Source: a virus
Length of the DNA: 42,460 nt
Reading direction: 5' to 3' (one strand)
Virus record (IMG/VR): IMGVR_UViG_3300009417_000013
Location: 1 to 42,460 of that record
In this document: positions 1-8,831 of the stretch, piece after piece
Numbering within the stretch: the stretch's first letter is position 1
Layout: each line of letters opens with the position of its first letter
The notes under the pieces: generated by a model
Told to the model about the DNA's origin: nothing
What the model saw: the letters and a program-made list of their open reading frames with translations, nothing else
Databases searched by the model: none
Position numbers and translations under genes: made by a program

Positions 1-1236
1 CCCAAATTAAGTATCCCTAAGAATAAAGCTAAACGTTGGAGCGTATATTTCTATGTAAAGAACCCAACTACATTAAAAAATAAAAGACACCAGGAATGGA
101 TTAAGTCTAATCTTACGACCCAACAAAAAGAAGTTGAAGCCAAAAGACTAATACAAAGAATTACATACCTTCTAAATACAGGCACACATCCACTACTTAA
201 AATAGATTCAAATAAGAGAAACATTCCATTAACAAAGGCAATAGACCAAATATTTCCTATATGGTGTTGTCTATTAAGAGAGAATTCAATTAGTGAATAT
301 AAAACCCATATTGCTAACTTTAAAAGTTGGATGAAAACAAAATGTAAAAAGAATATTACAGCATTAGAGTTTTCAAGAAATCTTGCAATTAAGTATAAGA
401 ATTATATAATACTAGAGAAAAATACAAATAATACAAGAAAAAAATACTTAACGACAATTCACACAACTTTTAAGTATTTGGTTGATAATGACTACACAGA
501 TAATAATCCATTTACTGAAGTAAATGATATTAAGAATGAGGATAGGGAATTTCGTTTTATTAATGAGGAGGATCGAAACTTAATTTTTAAACATACTCAA
601 GAAAATTATGAAACCCTATATTACTTTATTATATGTATATATCATCTGTTAGCACGTCCTGATGAATTGATTTCAATGCAAATAAGAGACATTAATCTAA
701 AAGAAGGTGTTATTTCTTTTTATAAAGATAAAGTCAAAACAAAAAAATCAAAGCTGCCAATAATTACTCCAGCAGTAATGCTCATTTTAAATCGAATGGA
801 ATTAGATAAATATCCAAAATCATTTTATGTATTTGGCAAGGGAGAAACACCTCAACCAGGGTGTAAGAAATTTTGTAAAAGCGGAAAAGTTTCCACCATA
901 TTTAAAGGTATAAGAGAAGAATTAGATTTACCTTCTCGTTTACACATGTATCACTTCAAACACACGGGAATAATTGAATACATTAAAGCAGGTGTTAGTA
1001 TAGAAGCAACCGCTCGTCAAGCAGGTATTAAAGAACGAACACTTTTAAAGTATTATGTTCAAATAGCGAAAACACAAGCACCCGATGCTGCTATTCGGAT
1101 AAATTATCCACCAATTTCAACAGAAAGAAAACTGGTCCAAAGGAAAAAAATAAAACAATTAGTGGATGATTACGACAATATGAACACTGAAGAACAAAAG
1201 GCTTTTTTAAAAATAGTTCAATCTCCTAAAGGATAG
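1..1236 (+). CDS. int: Phage tyrosine recombinase (integrase), 5' end cut by the window edge
   Basis: Catalyses integration and excision of the prophage. The frame is open from base 1, so the first ATG (331) is internal; 411 residues are visible and the start lies to the left. The N-terminal part (about residues 10-50, RWSVYFYVKN) resembles an arm-binding segment, followed by a SAM-like core-binding region. Catalytic features: Arg in LLARPDELISM (about residue 219), a Lys-rich beta-hairpin (KDKVKTKKSKLPI), box II as MYHFKHTG and the nucleophile Tyr in ERTLLKYYVQIA (about residues 350-351). Box II has Lys where Arg is usual and Tyr where the first His is usual, a variant seen in some Bacteroidota recombinases. 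It ends in a 19-bp convergent overlap with the methylase remnant. A tRNA-Leu-like attR at the far end of the window fits this enzyme class. Confidence 0.93.
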   Translation, partial: PKLSIPKNKAKRWSVYFYVKNPTTLKNKRHQEWIKSNLTTQQKEVEAKRLIQRITYLLNTGTHPLLKIDSNKRNIPLTKAIDQIFPIWCCLLRENSISEYKTHIANFKSWMKTKCKKNITALEFSRNLAIKYKNYIILEKNTNNTRKKYLTTIHTTFKYLVDNDYTDNNPFTEVNDIKNEDREFRFINEEDRNLIFKHTQENYETLYYFIICIYHLLARPDELISMQIRDINLKEGVISFYKDKVKTKKSKLPIITPAVMLILNRMELDKYPKSFYVFGKGETPQPGCKKFCKSGKVSTIFKGIREELDLPSRLHMYHFKHTGIIEYIKAGVSIEATARQAGIKERTLLKYYVQIAKTQAPDAAIRINYPPISTERKLVQRKKIKQLVDDYDNMNTEEQKAFLKIVQSPKG

Positions 1237-2010
1237 TTCGCTGTTAAGCATTCTATTTTTTTCTTTTTCCTTGAACTCTTGTTATTAACTGTCACCATCA
1301 TTTGTTCATCATTTACAAACCAGTTATATTTCTCTCGATATTCTAACAAAACAGATTCAGGATAAGACGAAAGTAAAAATTTACCTTTGATATTTTTTAA
1401 AGTATCTAGTAATTCAACAAAATCTCCATGAGTATAACCTGCATATGACCCTTGTACTGATGAGACATAAGGCGGATCTATAAAAGAATGCATCAGGTCG
1501 ATCTTTCTTCTTAATCACTTTTACTGCATCATCGCATTCTATAAAAACACTATATAGCCTTTCCTCTAAATCTTTTGTAAAATTCGTTTTTTTGTTCCAA
1601 AAAGACCTTGCACTGCATCCATTATTGTCGATAGCGGGACCATTATTTTTTTTAGGGTTACGCCCAAAAGTGGAGTTACACATTATCCAAAAGGCCCAGG
1701 CACGTTCAACTTCTGTTGCAGATACATTGTTAAAGAGAAGATTGTTGGCCTTTTTGACTGTTGCTCTGGCGAACAATGTAGCATCAATTAGTTTTTTGAG
1801 CTTTCTGTAATTATTCTTTAACTGTACATAGAAGTTAATAACATTGCTGTTTTTATCATTAATTACTTCTCCTTTTGACGGTTCTTTTTGCCAAAAGACA
1901 GCTCCACCGCCAAAGAACGGTTCAATATACGTTTGATGTTTGGGAATCAACTTTATGATTTTAGTTGCCATTCGTTGTTTCCCTCCATAGTATGAAATTG
2001 GTGTTTTCAT
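1218..2010 (-). pseudogene. Frameshifted Dam-type (D12 class) N6-adenine DNA methyltransferase
   Basis: Would methylate adenine in DNA, often to protect phage DNA from restriction. Two frames join into one protein. The first (from ATG 2010, MKTPISYYGGKQRMATKII) carries the SAM-binding motif IEPFFGGGAVFWQ and a conserved NNGPAIDNN segment. It runs through DRPDAFFY and then shifts. The second frame resumes at IDPPYVSSVQGSYAGYTHGDF, the catalytic DPPY, and continues to the end. The break is at about 1478-1484, in a TATA-rich stretch just before DPPY, and fits a 2-bp deletion (or a +1 slip that drops one residue). No classic slippery site is obvious, so inactivation or a sequencing error is likelier than programmed frameshifting. 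An upstream ATG at 2061 would add 17 unconserved residues, so 2010 was chosen. Confidence 0.8.
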
Positions 2011-2187
2011 TAAAAAAAATTTATGATTATTAATTATTTTTTCTGTTTTTGGGATAAACACCCACTGAACTAAAAAAGCCTTTAAAAAGTCATGAAATCA
2101 TTGTATAGCTTCATTTTGATGCTGAAAATGTCCAAAGTTTACTGAACAAAAAACTAGTTTATGCGCGCCCCATCGGTATTTCCCATA

Positions 2188-2239
2188 TTCCCATAAAATT
2201 AAATTTCATGTCATCTGTAATAGCTTATTTTTATGGGAA
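2188..2239. other. Inverted repeat just downstream of terL
   Basis: TTCCCATAAAA (2188-2198) is exactly complementary to TTTTATGGGAA (2229-2239), with a 30-nt loop. It lies 5 bp past the terL stop on the minus strand. There is no clear U-tract on the far side, so it could be a weak terminator or a 3'-end stabilising hairpin. The rest of the 2011-2243 gap shows nothing further that I recognise. Confidence 0.4.
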
Positions 2240-2243
2240 AATT

Positions 2244-3722
2244 TTATGCAGATTTGGGTATTGGATTAAATCCGAACAAACCATCATTAGAATTAAGTAA
2301 GTGTTTATATCTCCAATACCATCCATAATCACTAGCATCTGAAAGGTGGGTGCTATATTTCCTATTAGTCATTTTCTTTTCACTAGTCTTATCCTTTTCA
2401 TTATCATTGATAACAGGAGCTAGTTCCATACTAATTATTGTATAAGGACACCTATCTTGATTAAACATTAATTTAGGACATCCTTTAGTTTCTGGATTCA
2501 TTAATTTTTGAGCCAATAGAAATTTATCCGCATGATATGGATTCTTGTTGATTGTTATGTGGTTCGTAACCACCCAGTCTAATTCTTCTAACTTAGAAGT
2601 GACTCTTGCATAGTAACTTTTCTTACTATGTTTTGATTTCAAGCCATTGCCATCACCCCATAGATTAATCCTTTTCTTCTTATGTCCTTTATAAATTTGG
2701 TCAAACATTACACATACATCTTCGACGGTATGCGCCACATTTTCATTCCCAAAAAATTCATTTAAGAAATACAATCCATGATTTTTTTCCTGCATCACGA
2801 CACAGCATTCAAATCCTGATTGAAAATCCCATGAAAGATCAATCTCATCGTGTTGGTCATAATATTCATCAATACCATATTTATTATTTCTATACTTATT
2901 ATGTATACCAAAGTGTGTATAAAAGCAATTGGCAATCTTAGAACATCGCTTATTCATTACCTCAACATCATATACTAGTGACGGTAAGGTCTTCTTTAAG
3001 TTCATCAAATACTCCTTACCTAAAATATGAATGTTGTCCCATCCTGTTGATTCAATATAAAATATCTTAGCAGGTTCTAATTTTGCTGCTTCTTCTAAGT
3101 CTGGAACCCACATTCCATCAGCATGCCACGGCATAGACCCCAATAAGTAAATTGATTGATGTATGTGAGGTACTTTCTTTGTTTTGGGATTTTTATGTTT
3201 GTAGGATGGCGCACGATTCATGATAAAGAACTCGGACCAAAATCGCTGTTCATCAAGGTGGGTTGCTTCATCTGCAATCATAGCGTCATAACTCCCCCCA
3301 TTAGATGAAAGCTTTTGATACATAGATACAAACTCAATAATGTGTCCTGTTGAAAAGGTAATGCAGTTATCCCACATCTCAGGCATTTGGAACGGCTTGT
3401 TTTTTCTTAGCCAATGTGCTGGAGGTTTTTTAAACTTTCTGTAGTGTCCTGGTCGATTGGGAAGATCTTCTTTTAACCCCAGAACATTTTCCAATATGTC
3501 TGTTATTGCTGCGAGGGATTTCGTTTTTGCTTGGCGCAAGTCTTTACAAACAAATGCAGTTTTTCCTCTTGGCAGTTGCTTGGCTAAAAAATAGAATATC
3601 AAAGCAATAATTGAAGATTTTCCACTTCCACGTCCACCAACCCACACCTTCATTTTCTGCTTGGCTAAAGCAAATCTTAATTGCTTTTTATTAAAATATT
3701 TTAAATTATTTTCATTCTTCAT
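2244..3722 (-). CDS. terL: Terminase large subunit
   Basis: ATPase/nuclease motor that packages DNA through the portal. Walker A is GGRGSGKS at residues 29-36; Walker B is DAMIADEATHL at about residues 147-156. The C-terminal half carries a nuclease-like region with acidic positions in EIDLSWDFQSG and NLWGDGNGLKSKH, as expected for the RNase H-like fold. At 492 residues it is of normal length. Its start overlaps the upstream small-terminase-like gene by 11 bp, implying translational coupling. The Walker B codons (plus-strand 3262-3274) match the first 13 nt of one spacer of the mini-CRISPR array at 28 kb. Confidence 0.95.
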   Translation of the reverse strand: MKNENNLKYFNKKQLRFALAKQKMKVWVGGRGSGKSSIIALIFYFLAKQLPRGKTAFVCKDLRQAKTKSLAAITDILENVLGLKEDLPNRPGHYRKFKKPPAHWLRKNKPFQMPEMWDNCITFSTGHIIEFVSMYQKLSSNGGSYDAMIADEATHLDEQRFWSEFFIMNRAPSYKHKNPKTKKVPHIHQSIYLLGSMPWHADGMWVPDLEEAAKLEPAKIFYIESTGWDNIHILGKEYLMNLKKTLPSLVYDVEVMNKRCSKIANCFYTHFGIHNKYRNNKYGIDEYYDQHDEIDLSWDFQSGFECCVVMQEKNHGLYFLNEFFGNENVAHTVEDVCVMFDQIYKGHKKKRINLWGDGNGLKSKHSKKSYYARVTSKLEELDWVVTNHITINKNPYHADKFLLAQKLMNPETKGCPKLMFNQDRCPYTIISMELAPVINDNEKDKTSEKKMTNRKYSTHLSDASDYGWYWRYKHLLNSNDGLFGFNPIPKSA

Positions 3723-4272
3723 CTACAACTTCATGTTCTATTTCTTCTGTGTCTTCTTCTAATACACGCTCATCAAAGGTTAAATAGAAATCTGGTAATT
3801 CAGGCACTTCTTGATCGTTCTCTTCAATAGAACCTGCCATTCGTTCTGCATCATTTAGACATTGTTTCGCTACTTGAATATATTTAGGGTTGGCTTTCTG
3901 TCTGTGAGAATTCATTGCTTCTTCAAATAGCTCAAGGTACTTTCTTTCATATATAGCTCTGGTTAAATCAGTATTGTTTTTTTCTACATCACCATGTAAA
4001 GTTGTTGTATCCCTGAGCAAAGACCAAGCATATCTTTCTGTAAACCCAAAATGATTTTTTATCATTGGAATTACATCTTTTCTAATACCACAGTATTTTA
4101 CAAGCCATTCAAATATTTGTGCATAAATGATTCTGAATTTTTCATCTTGATCACTCAGCTCTCCTTCATCAAGGTAAAACGCTTCTATTCTTTCCAAGCG
4201 AGACATTCGTTTGTCCTTAGTTAAAAGAGCTACTACATTCTCCGCAGGAGATTTCAGTAAGCTTTTAGTCAT
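3712..4272 (-). CDS. terS: Probable terminase small subunit (DNA-recognition protein)
   Basis: 186 residues, directly upstream of and overlapping terL, the usual place for the packaging-site recognition subunit. The central part (about residues 60-95: CGIRKDVIPMIKNHFGFTER then YAWSLLRDT) looks like a helix-turn-helix. It is followed by a helical segment (residues 100-145) that could oligomerise, and a very acidic C-terminus (DERVLEEDTEEIEHEVVDEE) that could contact TerL. I see no specific family signature, so the call rests on position, size and HTH-like character. Its start overlaps the end of the upstream gene by 8 bp. Confidence 0.65.
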   Translation of the reverse strand: MTKSLLKSPAENVVALLTKDKRMSRLERIEAFYLDEGELSDQDEKFRIIYAQIFEWLVKYCGIRKDVIPMIKNHFGFTERYAWSLLRDTTTLHGDVEKNNTDLTRAIYERKYLELFEEAMNSHRQKANPKYIQVAKQCLNDAERMAGSIEENDQEVPELPDFYLTFDERVLEEDTEEIEHEVVDEE

Positions 4273-4993
4273 TGCCTTTCATTTTTAAGTTGTCTCTATG
4301 TGCCAACGCTATTGCTTTTATTGCCTGTCTTTCCTTTAATTTCTTAGTCCATTCTTTGCACTTTAATTCATCTTTTCCTTGCCACTTATCGACCATTTTC
4401 TTTGCATATTGAATATCTGGTCGAATTTTATTGAGAAGTAATTTCTTGACTTCAGCTAGTGTATATTCTTCTATACTTTTTTCGCTTTTAGTTTCTTCAA
4501 CAGGAAGCTCGTTATGTGCTAAGTAATATTCAAGTTTTTGTTTATACTTTAAGCATTCCAATTCATACTTGACAAATTTAAACCAATACTTACCTCTTTT
4601 GAACTTAGATATATTCTGATTAGTTGAATTATTGTAGGCTTTAGAAGCTTTGTTGAAAGATTCTTGTTGTTTGGTTTTTAGGCTGATAACAATTGGATCA
4701 ATCTTACTACTTTTAACATCTATTCTTAATTGAAAAGGCAACTTCACTTTTACCTTCTTCGATGCGCTTTTTTTTGTTAGTTCTCCCCAATCAAATTTCT
4801 TATATTCCTTATAACCTACCACTTTTTTTAGCTCATCTTTTAGCTTGGCAAGGTTGTTATCACTATGTTCCAGCTTATTCCAAAATAACCTTTTAGCATA
4901 AGGAATGCTTTTACAATCTTTTATTAGTTGTATTCCTTCCTCCCAGCCTCCGTTACTTGATTTTAGATAGTTTATAATTTCCTCATTCACCAT
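4265..4993 (-). CDS. Hypothetical protein, first gene of the terminase operon
   Basis: 242 residues, rich in Lys and predicted mostly helical, with no motif I recognise. It contains many aromatic-basic patches (FKRGKYWFKFVKYELECLKY) that could bind nucleic acid, and a highly charged C-terminus. It is the promoter-proximal gene of the minus-strand terminase operon, overlapping the terS-like gene by 8 bp, which suggests a packaging or early-late role. The start at 4993 lies 12 bp past a GCC-poor, AT-rich spacer, beside a palindrome that separates it from the divergent portal operon. Confidence 0.6.
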   Translation of the reverse strand: MVNEEIINYLKSSNGGWEEGIQLIKDCKSIPYAKRLFWNKLEHSDNNLAKLKDELKKVVGYKEYKKFDWGELTKKSASKKVKVKLPFQLRIDVKSSKIDPIVISLKTKQQESFNKASKAYNNSTNQNISKFKRGKYWFKFVKYELECLKYKQKLEYYLAHNELPVEETKSEKSIEEYTLAEVKKLLLNKIRPDIQYAKKMVDKWQGKDELKCKEWTKKLKERQAIKAIALAHRDNLKMKGND

Positions 4994-5017
4994 TCAAAAC
5001 TATAGTGGTTTCATAAT

Positions 5018-5061
5018 AACCTAAAGTGGAGGGTTTCCTTTCAAACCATCCACTTTAGGTT
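5018..5061. promoter_or_regulatory. Perfect 13-bp palindrome between divergent late operons
   Basis: AACCTAAAGTGGA (5018-5030) is exactly complementary to TCCACTTTAGGTT (5049-5061), and inside it GGTTT (5032-5036) pairs with AAACC (5043-5047). It sits in the 95-bp gap between the terminase operon (-) and the portal operon (+). Divergent genes do not need a terminator there, so a shared operator or activator site for late transcription is the best reading. This is inferred from position only. Confidence 0.5.
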
Positions 5062-5088
5062 TTAAATTACTCGCTTTAGTTTTGGAGT

Positions 5089-5487
5089 ATGTTAAAAAAT
5101 ACAGTTAAACCTCTTATCAGTATTTATGAAGTATTGGCTGAAATAGATTTATTGGAAGATGCGGAGGGAAACCTCAAAGTATTTGAATTGACTTATTTTT
5201 CAACAAAAAAAGGATGTGTAGGAGATAAAAGAAATAAAAAGGAGGTGTCTAAAAAGCTTAAATTACCTAAAAGGTCTGGAGAGCTTCAAGAAAAACAACC
5301 TTCTAAATACAAAGGACATCACAAACGGGATCAGACCATACCATTGTATGACCGTGGGACACCTTTCAAATTGAAAATTTTCTCAATAATGGCATTCAAT
5401 CAAAAACGATGTGTAAGACCCATTATCAAACAAGGAAAATTGGTATATCCTCATTATGACAAACAAGGCAACCTAGTATATGAGTAG
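5089..5487 (+). CDS. Hypothetical protein preceding the portal gene
   Basis: 132 residues. The N-terminal 45 residues are acidic/hydrophobic (KPLISIYEVLAEIDLLEDAE). The middle is very Lys-rich and low in complexity (about residues 44-85), and the C-terminus is short and folded-looking (RPIIKQGKLVYPHYDKQGNL). No family recognised. It overlaps the portal start by 8 bp and is the first gene of the plus-strand portal-lysis operon, so a head-assembly or regulatory role is plausible. Confidence 0.6.
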   Translation: MLKNTVKPLISIYEVLAEIDLLEDAEGNLKVFELTYFSTKKGCVGDKRNKKEVSKKLKLPKRSGELQEKQPSKYKGHHKRDQTIPLYDRGTPFKLKIFSIMAFNQKRCVRPIIKQGKLVYPHYDKQGNLVYE

Positions 5488-6826
5488 TGCTATTAAAACA
5501 AGAGATTCTAAGTTTTTCAGTGAGTGGGTAATACCACAAACAGGGCATATTATAACTGTAAACTATGGTGAGAAAGGGAAACCAGAAAGCAACAAACCTT
5601 GTCGCCAAAAAGGATGCAAAGAAATTCCTAACAGTTATTCTAATTGGAATGTACATACAGATGTACAAAGATGGGGAGAGCAGAATGACCTTCCTGAAAG
5701 ACTAAGATCTATTATAGATGCTGATAAAGATGCTCCACATTTACAGACAACAAACTATAATTTTCTTGTTGGCAAGGGTGTTTGTGCATTTAAAAAAGTT
5801 TTTGAAGATGAAAAGAAGAAAGAACAGATTATAGAATATGAACCTTTTGATGAATTCAAAGATTCATTAGGCTGCTTTGTTTGGGAAGAATATTTTGAAG
5901 GAAGGGCTAAAAATCTAATTCATATTAGTAATGCTTTTTCTGAATATATTCTATCAAAAGGCTCACAATACCCTAGATCATATGGAAAAGTTGCTTCAAT
6001 TAGAAATATTGATTCAACAAATATAAGAGCTTGCGGAATCCCTAAAAATTCTAATCGTATTGAACACTATCGGGTCTATTCCAATAGTCATCCTGAAGGA
6101 ATCAAAGTTCCTGCTTTTGATCCTCGCAATCCAACTCGTCATAGAAAATTCATAGTTCATACTAAAGCCTATATTGTAGGCCATACTTATTATTCAAGAC
6201 CTGATTATATAGGAGCTTTAGACTCGTTAAAAATTCGTCGCTTGTTCAACAAGTATCATATTGCAGGATTTGAACGAGGCTGGTCTATTAAAAATCATAT
6301 TGAGATAAGTATGAAAGTTCTTACAGACCTTACGCAAAAAATAAATGCAGGAAAAAAAGGAGATGATACAGTAGGTATTGAAGATGTTGAACAAATTATG
6401 ATTGATGGATTAAAAGAAGAGTTAGAAGGCGTAGAAAACAATCAATCGAATGTTTTTACAAAATATGTTATAGACGATCAAGGACATTGGCAAGGAGTAA
6501 AGATTACTCCCCTAAAACAAGAAATAGATGGTAATCAATACTTAGAACTAGCAAAATTCGCACAACAAAACAATGCACCGTCTTTTTCTGTAGCTAATGC
6601 CATTGCAGGCATAGAGACACAAGGAAAATTAGGAAATGCTTCTGAATTAAGAAATCATATAAACTTTCATGTTACTTACAAGGCATATCAAAATAGATTG
6701 CTTTTACTGAAAGATTTAGAAGTAATCAAGAAAATCAACAATTGGGATAAAAATATATTTTTCAAGATAGAAGATCATCCACAGCCTGTAACAACAGATG
6801 TTAATAAAAATGGTTTAGCGGCATGA
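5480..6826 (+). CDS. Phage portal protein
   Basis: Forms the dodecameric ring at the capsid vertex through which TerL pumps DNA. Portal-like features include an N-terminal segment reading WGEQNDLPERLRSIIDADKD and then TTNYNFLVGKGV. A central wing follows (YGKVASIRNIDSTNIRACG, IEHYRVYSN). The stem/clip segment is YYSRPDYIGALDSLKIRRLF followed by GFERGWSIKNHIEI, a pattern I know from Bacteroidota prophage portals. The crown region near residues 385-430 is helical. At 448 residues it is of normal size. The next gene overlaps it by 4 bp (ATGA). Confidence 0.85.
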   Translation: MSSAIKTRDSKFFSEWVIPQTGHIITVNYGEKGKPESNKPCRQKGCKEIPNSYSNWNVHTDVQRWGEQNDLPERLRSIIDADKDAPHLQTTNYNFLVGKGVCAFKKVFEDEKKKEQIIEYEPFDEFKDSLGCFVWEEYFEGRAKNLIHISNAFSEYILSKGSQYPRSYGKVASIRNIDSTNIRACGIPKNSNRIEHYRVYSNSHPEGIKVPAFDPRNPTRHRKFIVHTKAYIVGHTYYSRPDYIGALDSLKIRRLFNKYHIAGFERGWSIKNHIEISMKVLTDLTQKINAGKKGDDTVGIEDVEQIMIDGLKEELEGVENNQSNVFTKYVIDDQGHWQGVKITPLKQEIDGNQYLELAKFAQQNNAPSFSVANAIAGIETQGKLGNASELRNHINFHVTYKAYQNRLLLLKDLEVIKKINNWDKNIFFKIEDHPQPVTTDVNKNGLAA

Positions 6827-7902
6827 GTTATAATATTTTATTTGATAGAGATGGCTACGCTGATTGTAGCTCACTTTTTAAAGAATGTTCTGTAGTCTCA
6901 AAAAATTTAGATTGGGATATTATAGCTGTTGCATTAAAGGATATTGAAAAAAGCATTGTCTGTAAATGCTTAGGTGAAGAACTATATGAATACATTTGTA
7001 AATTAACCAAAAAGAAAAATCGGAATTCTTTGGAAAATAAAACGCTGGAGGAATTACAGTATTTCATGGTAAAATTTGCAGAGTTTAAATTGGCTAAAAA
7101 TTTAGCTGTTTTAATTAATAACAAAGGTATTCAAGAAAATTCTAATGATGGAAAAACACAACCTGCAAGTCGCTTCATGTATAATGAATTTAAATGGGAT
7201 GCTTGTCGGTGTGCTTATGATTCATTAGAACGCTTGATTTATAAATGCATACTACCCAATAAAAAAAAGTTTCCTGATACTATCATTAATAATTCTCCAG
7301 CCTGCAAAAAGGCTTGTGTTTCTTTGGTCTATTCACCCGAAAACTTTTTAAAATTTGGGCAGTTAGAAACGCCAGGTGAGTACAAATCTTACCTTGCTTT
7401 AATCCCTTATTTAAAACGAGTTGAAGAGTGTGATATTATTAACTGTCTTTGCAATGATTTTTATTGTCAAATAAAAGAAGATGTTTGTAATGGAACAGTC
7501 AAAGAATGCCATAAAGAATTGTTAGAAAGTATTCAAAGATATATTGTCAACCAGACTCTTTTATTGGCTGCTACAGAGGGAGTATTGCGATATGGTCCAA
7601 ATGGATGGGCTTTTACAACACAGCAAACAAGTTCAAAAACATATAGTAAAGGTTCTTTGGAACAACAAAGAAAGCAATGTGCTGCACTATCCAATAATAC
7701 AAGTATTTTTTTAGAAAAAATCAAATCTTGCTTAGAGCTAAACAAGGATAAACCAGGATTCGAGCTTTTTAAAGAGTGCTGTGAGCAACAAGAAGAAAAA
7801 GAGGAAGATCACGATGAATGTTGTCCCTGTGGAGAGTGCTGTAACGAGAATGAAATTAAAAATAAAATTATTAAATCATCTGGAAATTCAGTCTTTTTAT
7901 GA
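6823..7902 (+). CDS. Head-tail connector-like protein (DUF6712-like)
   Basis: 359 residues, directly after the portal. The C-terminal half (ALIPYLKRVEECDIINCLCN, LLESIQRYIVNQTLLLAATE, then a glycine-rich GVLRYGPNGWAF) resembles the Bacteroidota head-completion family I know as DUF6712. The N-terminal half (LKDIEKSIVCKCLGEELYEY, LQYFMVKFAEFKLAKNLAVL) has the same order of helices, so the protein looks internally duplicated. The last 40 residues are Cys-rich and acidic (ECCEQQEEKEEDHDECCPCG), which is unusual for a connector and could bind metal or form disulphides. It is coupled to its neighbours by 4-bp overlaps. The family call is from pattern memory only. Confidence 0.6.
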   Translation: MSYNILFDRDGYADCSSLFKECSVVSKNLDWDIIAVALKDIEKSIVCKCLGEELYEYICKLTKKKNRNSLENKTLEELQYFMVKFAEFKLAKNLAVLINNKGIQENSNDGKTQPASRFMYNEFKWDACRCAYDSLERLIYKCILPNKKKFPDTIINNSPACKKACVSLVYSPENFLKFGQLETPGEYKSYLALIPYLKRVEECDIINCLCNDFYCQIKEDVCNGTVKECHKELLESIQRYIVNQTLLLAATEGVLRYGPNGWAFTTQQTSSKTYSKGSLEQQRKQCAALSNNTSIFLEKIKSCLELNKDKPGFELFKECCEQQEEKEEDHDECCPCGECCNENEIKNKIIKSSGNSVFL

Positions 7903-8180
7903 AAATTATCATCTATCCTTTAAAAGCTTTAAAGTCTCTTTTTTCTAAAATGGACAATTGGATTTTGGGTTTTTGTCCTGGAACATCTATTAGCTTAGGA
8001 ATGTATCATGATTATATTAACTTAATAGATTGGGCTTCTATTATCAATACAGGACTTGTAGGATTTGTCGGTGGAGTTATGGGTATGATTGGAAAGCTAC
8101 TTATCGAATTTATTTATTTAAAAATTACAAAAAGAAAAAACAATGAAACCTACTCCATTAAAAACCAAACCCAAAAATAA
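7899..8180 (+). CDS. Small membrane protein, holin candidate
   Basis: 93 residues. One clear hydrophobic helix with glycine spacing (IINTGLVGFVGGVMGMIGKL, about residues 48-72) follows an amphipathic N-terminus, and the tail is basic (KITKRKNNE). Size, topology and position immediately upstream of the lysozyme gene fit a holin or antiholin. It overlaps the connector-like gene by 4 bp and the next small membrane gene by 38 bp. Which of the two proteins is the pore former cannot be told from sequence. Confidence 0.6.
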   Translation: MKIIIYPLKALKSLFSKMDNWILGFCPGTSISLGMYHDYINLIDWASIINTGLVGFVGGVMGMIGKLLIEFIYLKITKRKNNETYSIKNQTQK

Positions 8181-8361
8181 ATCAAGAACCTTATGGGCAG
8201 CAGCAACAACTGTAATTGCGGGCGGTGTAATGATTGTCAGTGCAAAATTAGGGATAATTATTCCTGAAGAACATGCCCTTGAAATTGCTGGAGGAATTAC
8301 AACAGGTTTGGGTGTTGTCTTTTCTTTCTTGCGCTTAAAAACAAAATTACCTTTAGAATGA
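8143..8361 (+). CDS. Second small membrane protein, holin/antiholin candidate
   Basis: 72 residues: a very basic N-terminus (KPTPLKTKPKNKSRT), a first membrane helix (LWAAATTVIAGGVMIVSAKL), a short turn containing PEEHA, a second helix (AGGITTGLGVVFSFL) and a basic end. Two-helix holins have this layout. It overlaps the previous gene by 38 bp and the lysozyme start by 4 bp, so the three are translated as a lysis cassette. Confidence 0.65.
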   Translation: MKPTPLKTKPKNKSRTLWAAATTVIAGGVMIVSAKLGIIIPEEHALEIAGGITTGLGVVFSFLRLKTKLPLE

Positions 8362-8831
8362 AAGCATCAGACATTATAAAAGAATCAATCAAAAAACATG
8401 AAGGAATAAAGCTAAAAGCTTATAGATGTCCTGCTAATGTTTGGACAATTGGATATGGACATACTAAAGATGTAAATGAAGGCATGAGCATAACCCAATC
8501 TGAAGCGGATGATTTCTTAGAAGAAGATGTCACTGAAGCAGAAGAAGCTGTTATCTCTTTAATTGGCAAAAGTCTTATGCCTTTTGTCTTGCAACAGGAA
8601 TTTGATAGTATGGTTTCTTTTGTTTTTAATTTAGGCAAGCCCAAAACTAGAAAATATTCTATCTTGAAGAAATGGCGTAAACGGTTCAATGCTCGCAAAG
8701 TATTATACTATTCTGATGAAGAAATACTCTATTGGTTTGGAAAATATGTCTATGGTGATGGGAAACGATTACCAGGACTCGTAAAACGTCGAAAAGAAGA
8801 AGCAGAAAACTTCATAAAACAAACCAATTAG
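8358..8831 (+). CDS. Endolysin, GH24 lysozyme (muramidase)
   Basis: Cleaves the glycan backbone of peptidoglycan to release virions. At 157 residues it is the usual length of a T4/P21-type phage lysozyme. The catalytic Glu is in KKHEGIKLKAYRC (E15). Cys stands where T4 lysozyme has its catalytic Asp (YRCPANVWTIGYGHT), a variant common in phage lysozymes, and the Thr of GYGHT completes the triad. A second conserved stretch is SMVSFVFNLG and the C-terminal LPGLVKRRKEEAENF. There is no signal peptide, so export depends on the holin pair upstream. It ends in a 4-bp convergent overlap with the tape-measure gene. Confidence 0.93.
   Translation: MKASDIIKESIKKHEGIKLKAYRCPANVWTIGYGHTKDVNEGMSITQSEADDFLEEDVTEAEEAVISLIGKSLMPFVLQQEFDSMVSFVFNLGKPKTRKYSILKKWRKRFNARKVLYYSDEEILYWFGKYVYGDGKRLPGLVKRRKEEAENFIKQTN

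Noticed and set aside
1470-1495. Programmed frameshifting in the methylase
   Set aside because: No convincing slippery heptamer or downstream structure was seen; a 2-bp loss in a TATA run is simpler.
1628-1641. GATAGCGGGACCAT in the methylase, identical to part of the dispersed hairpin element
   Set aside because: Here it encodes the conserved GPAID segment of Dam-type enzymes; no other part of the element is present.
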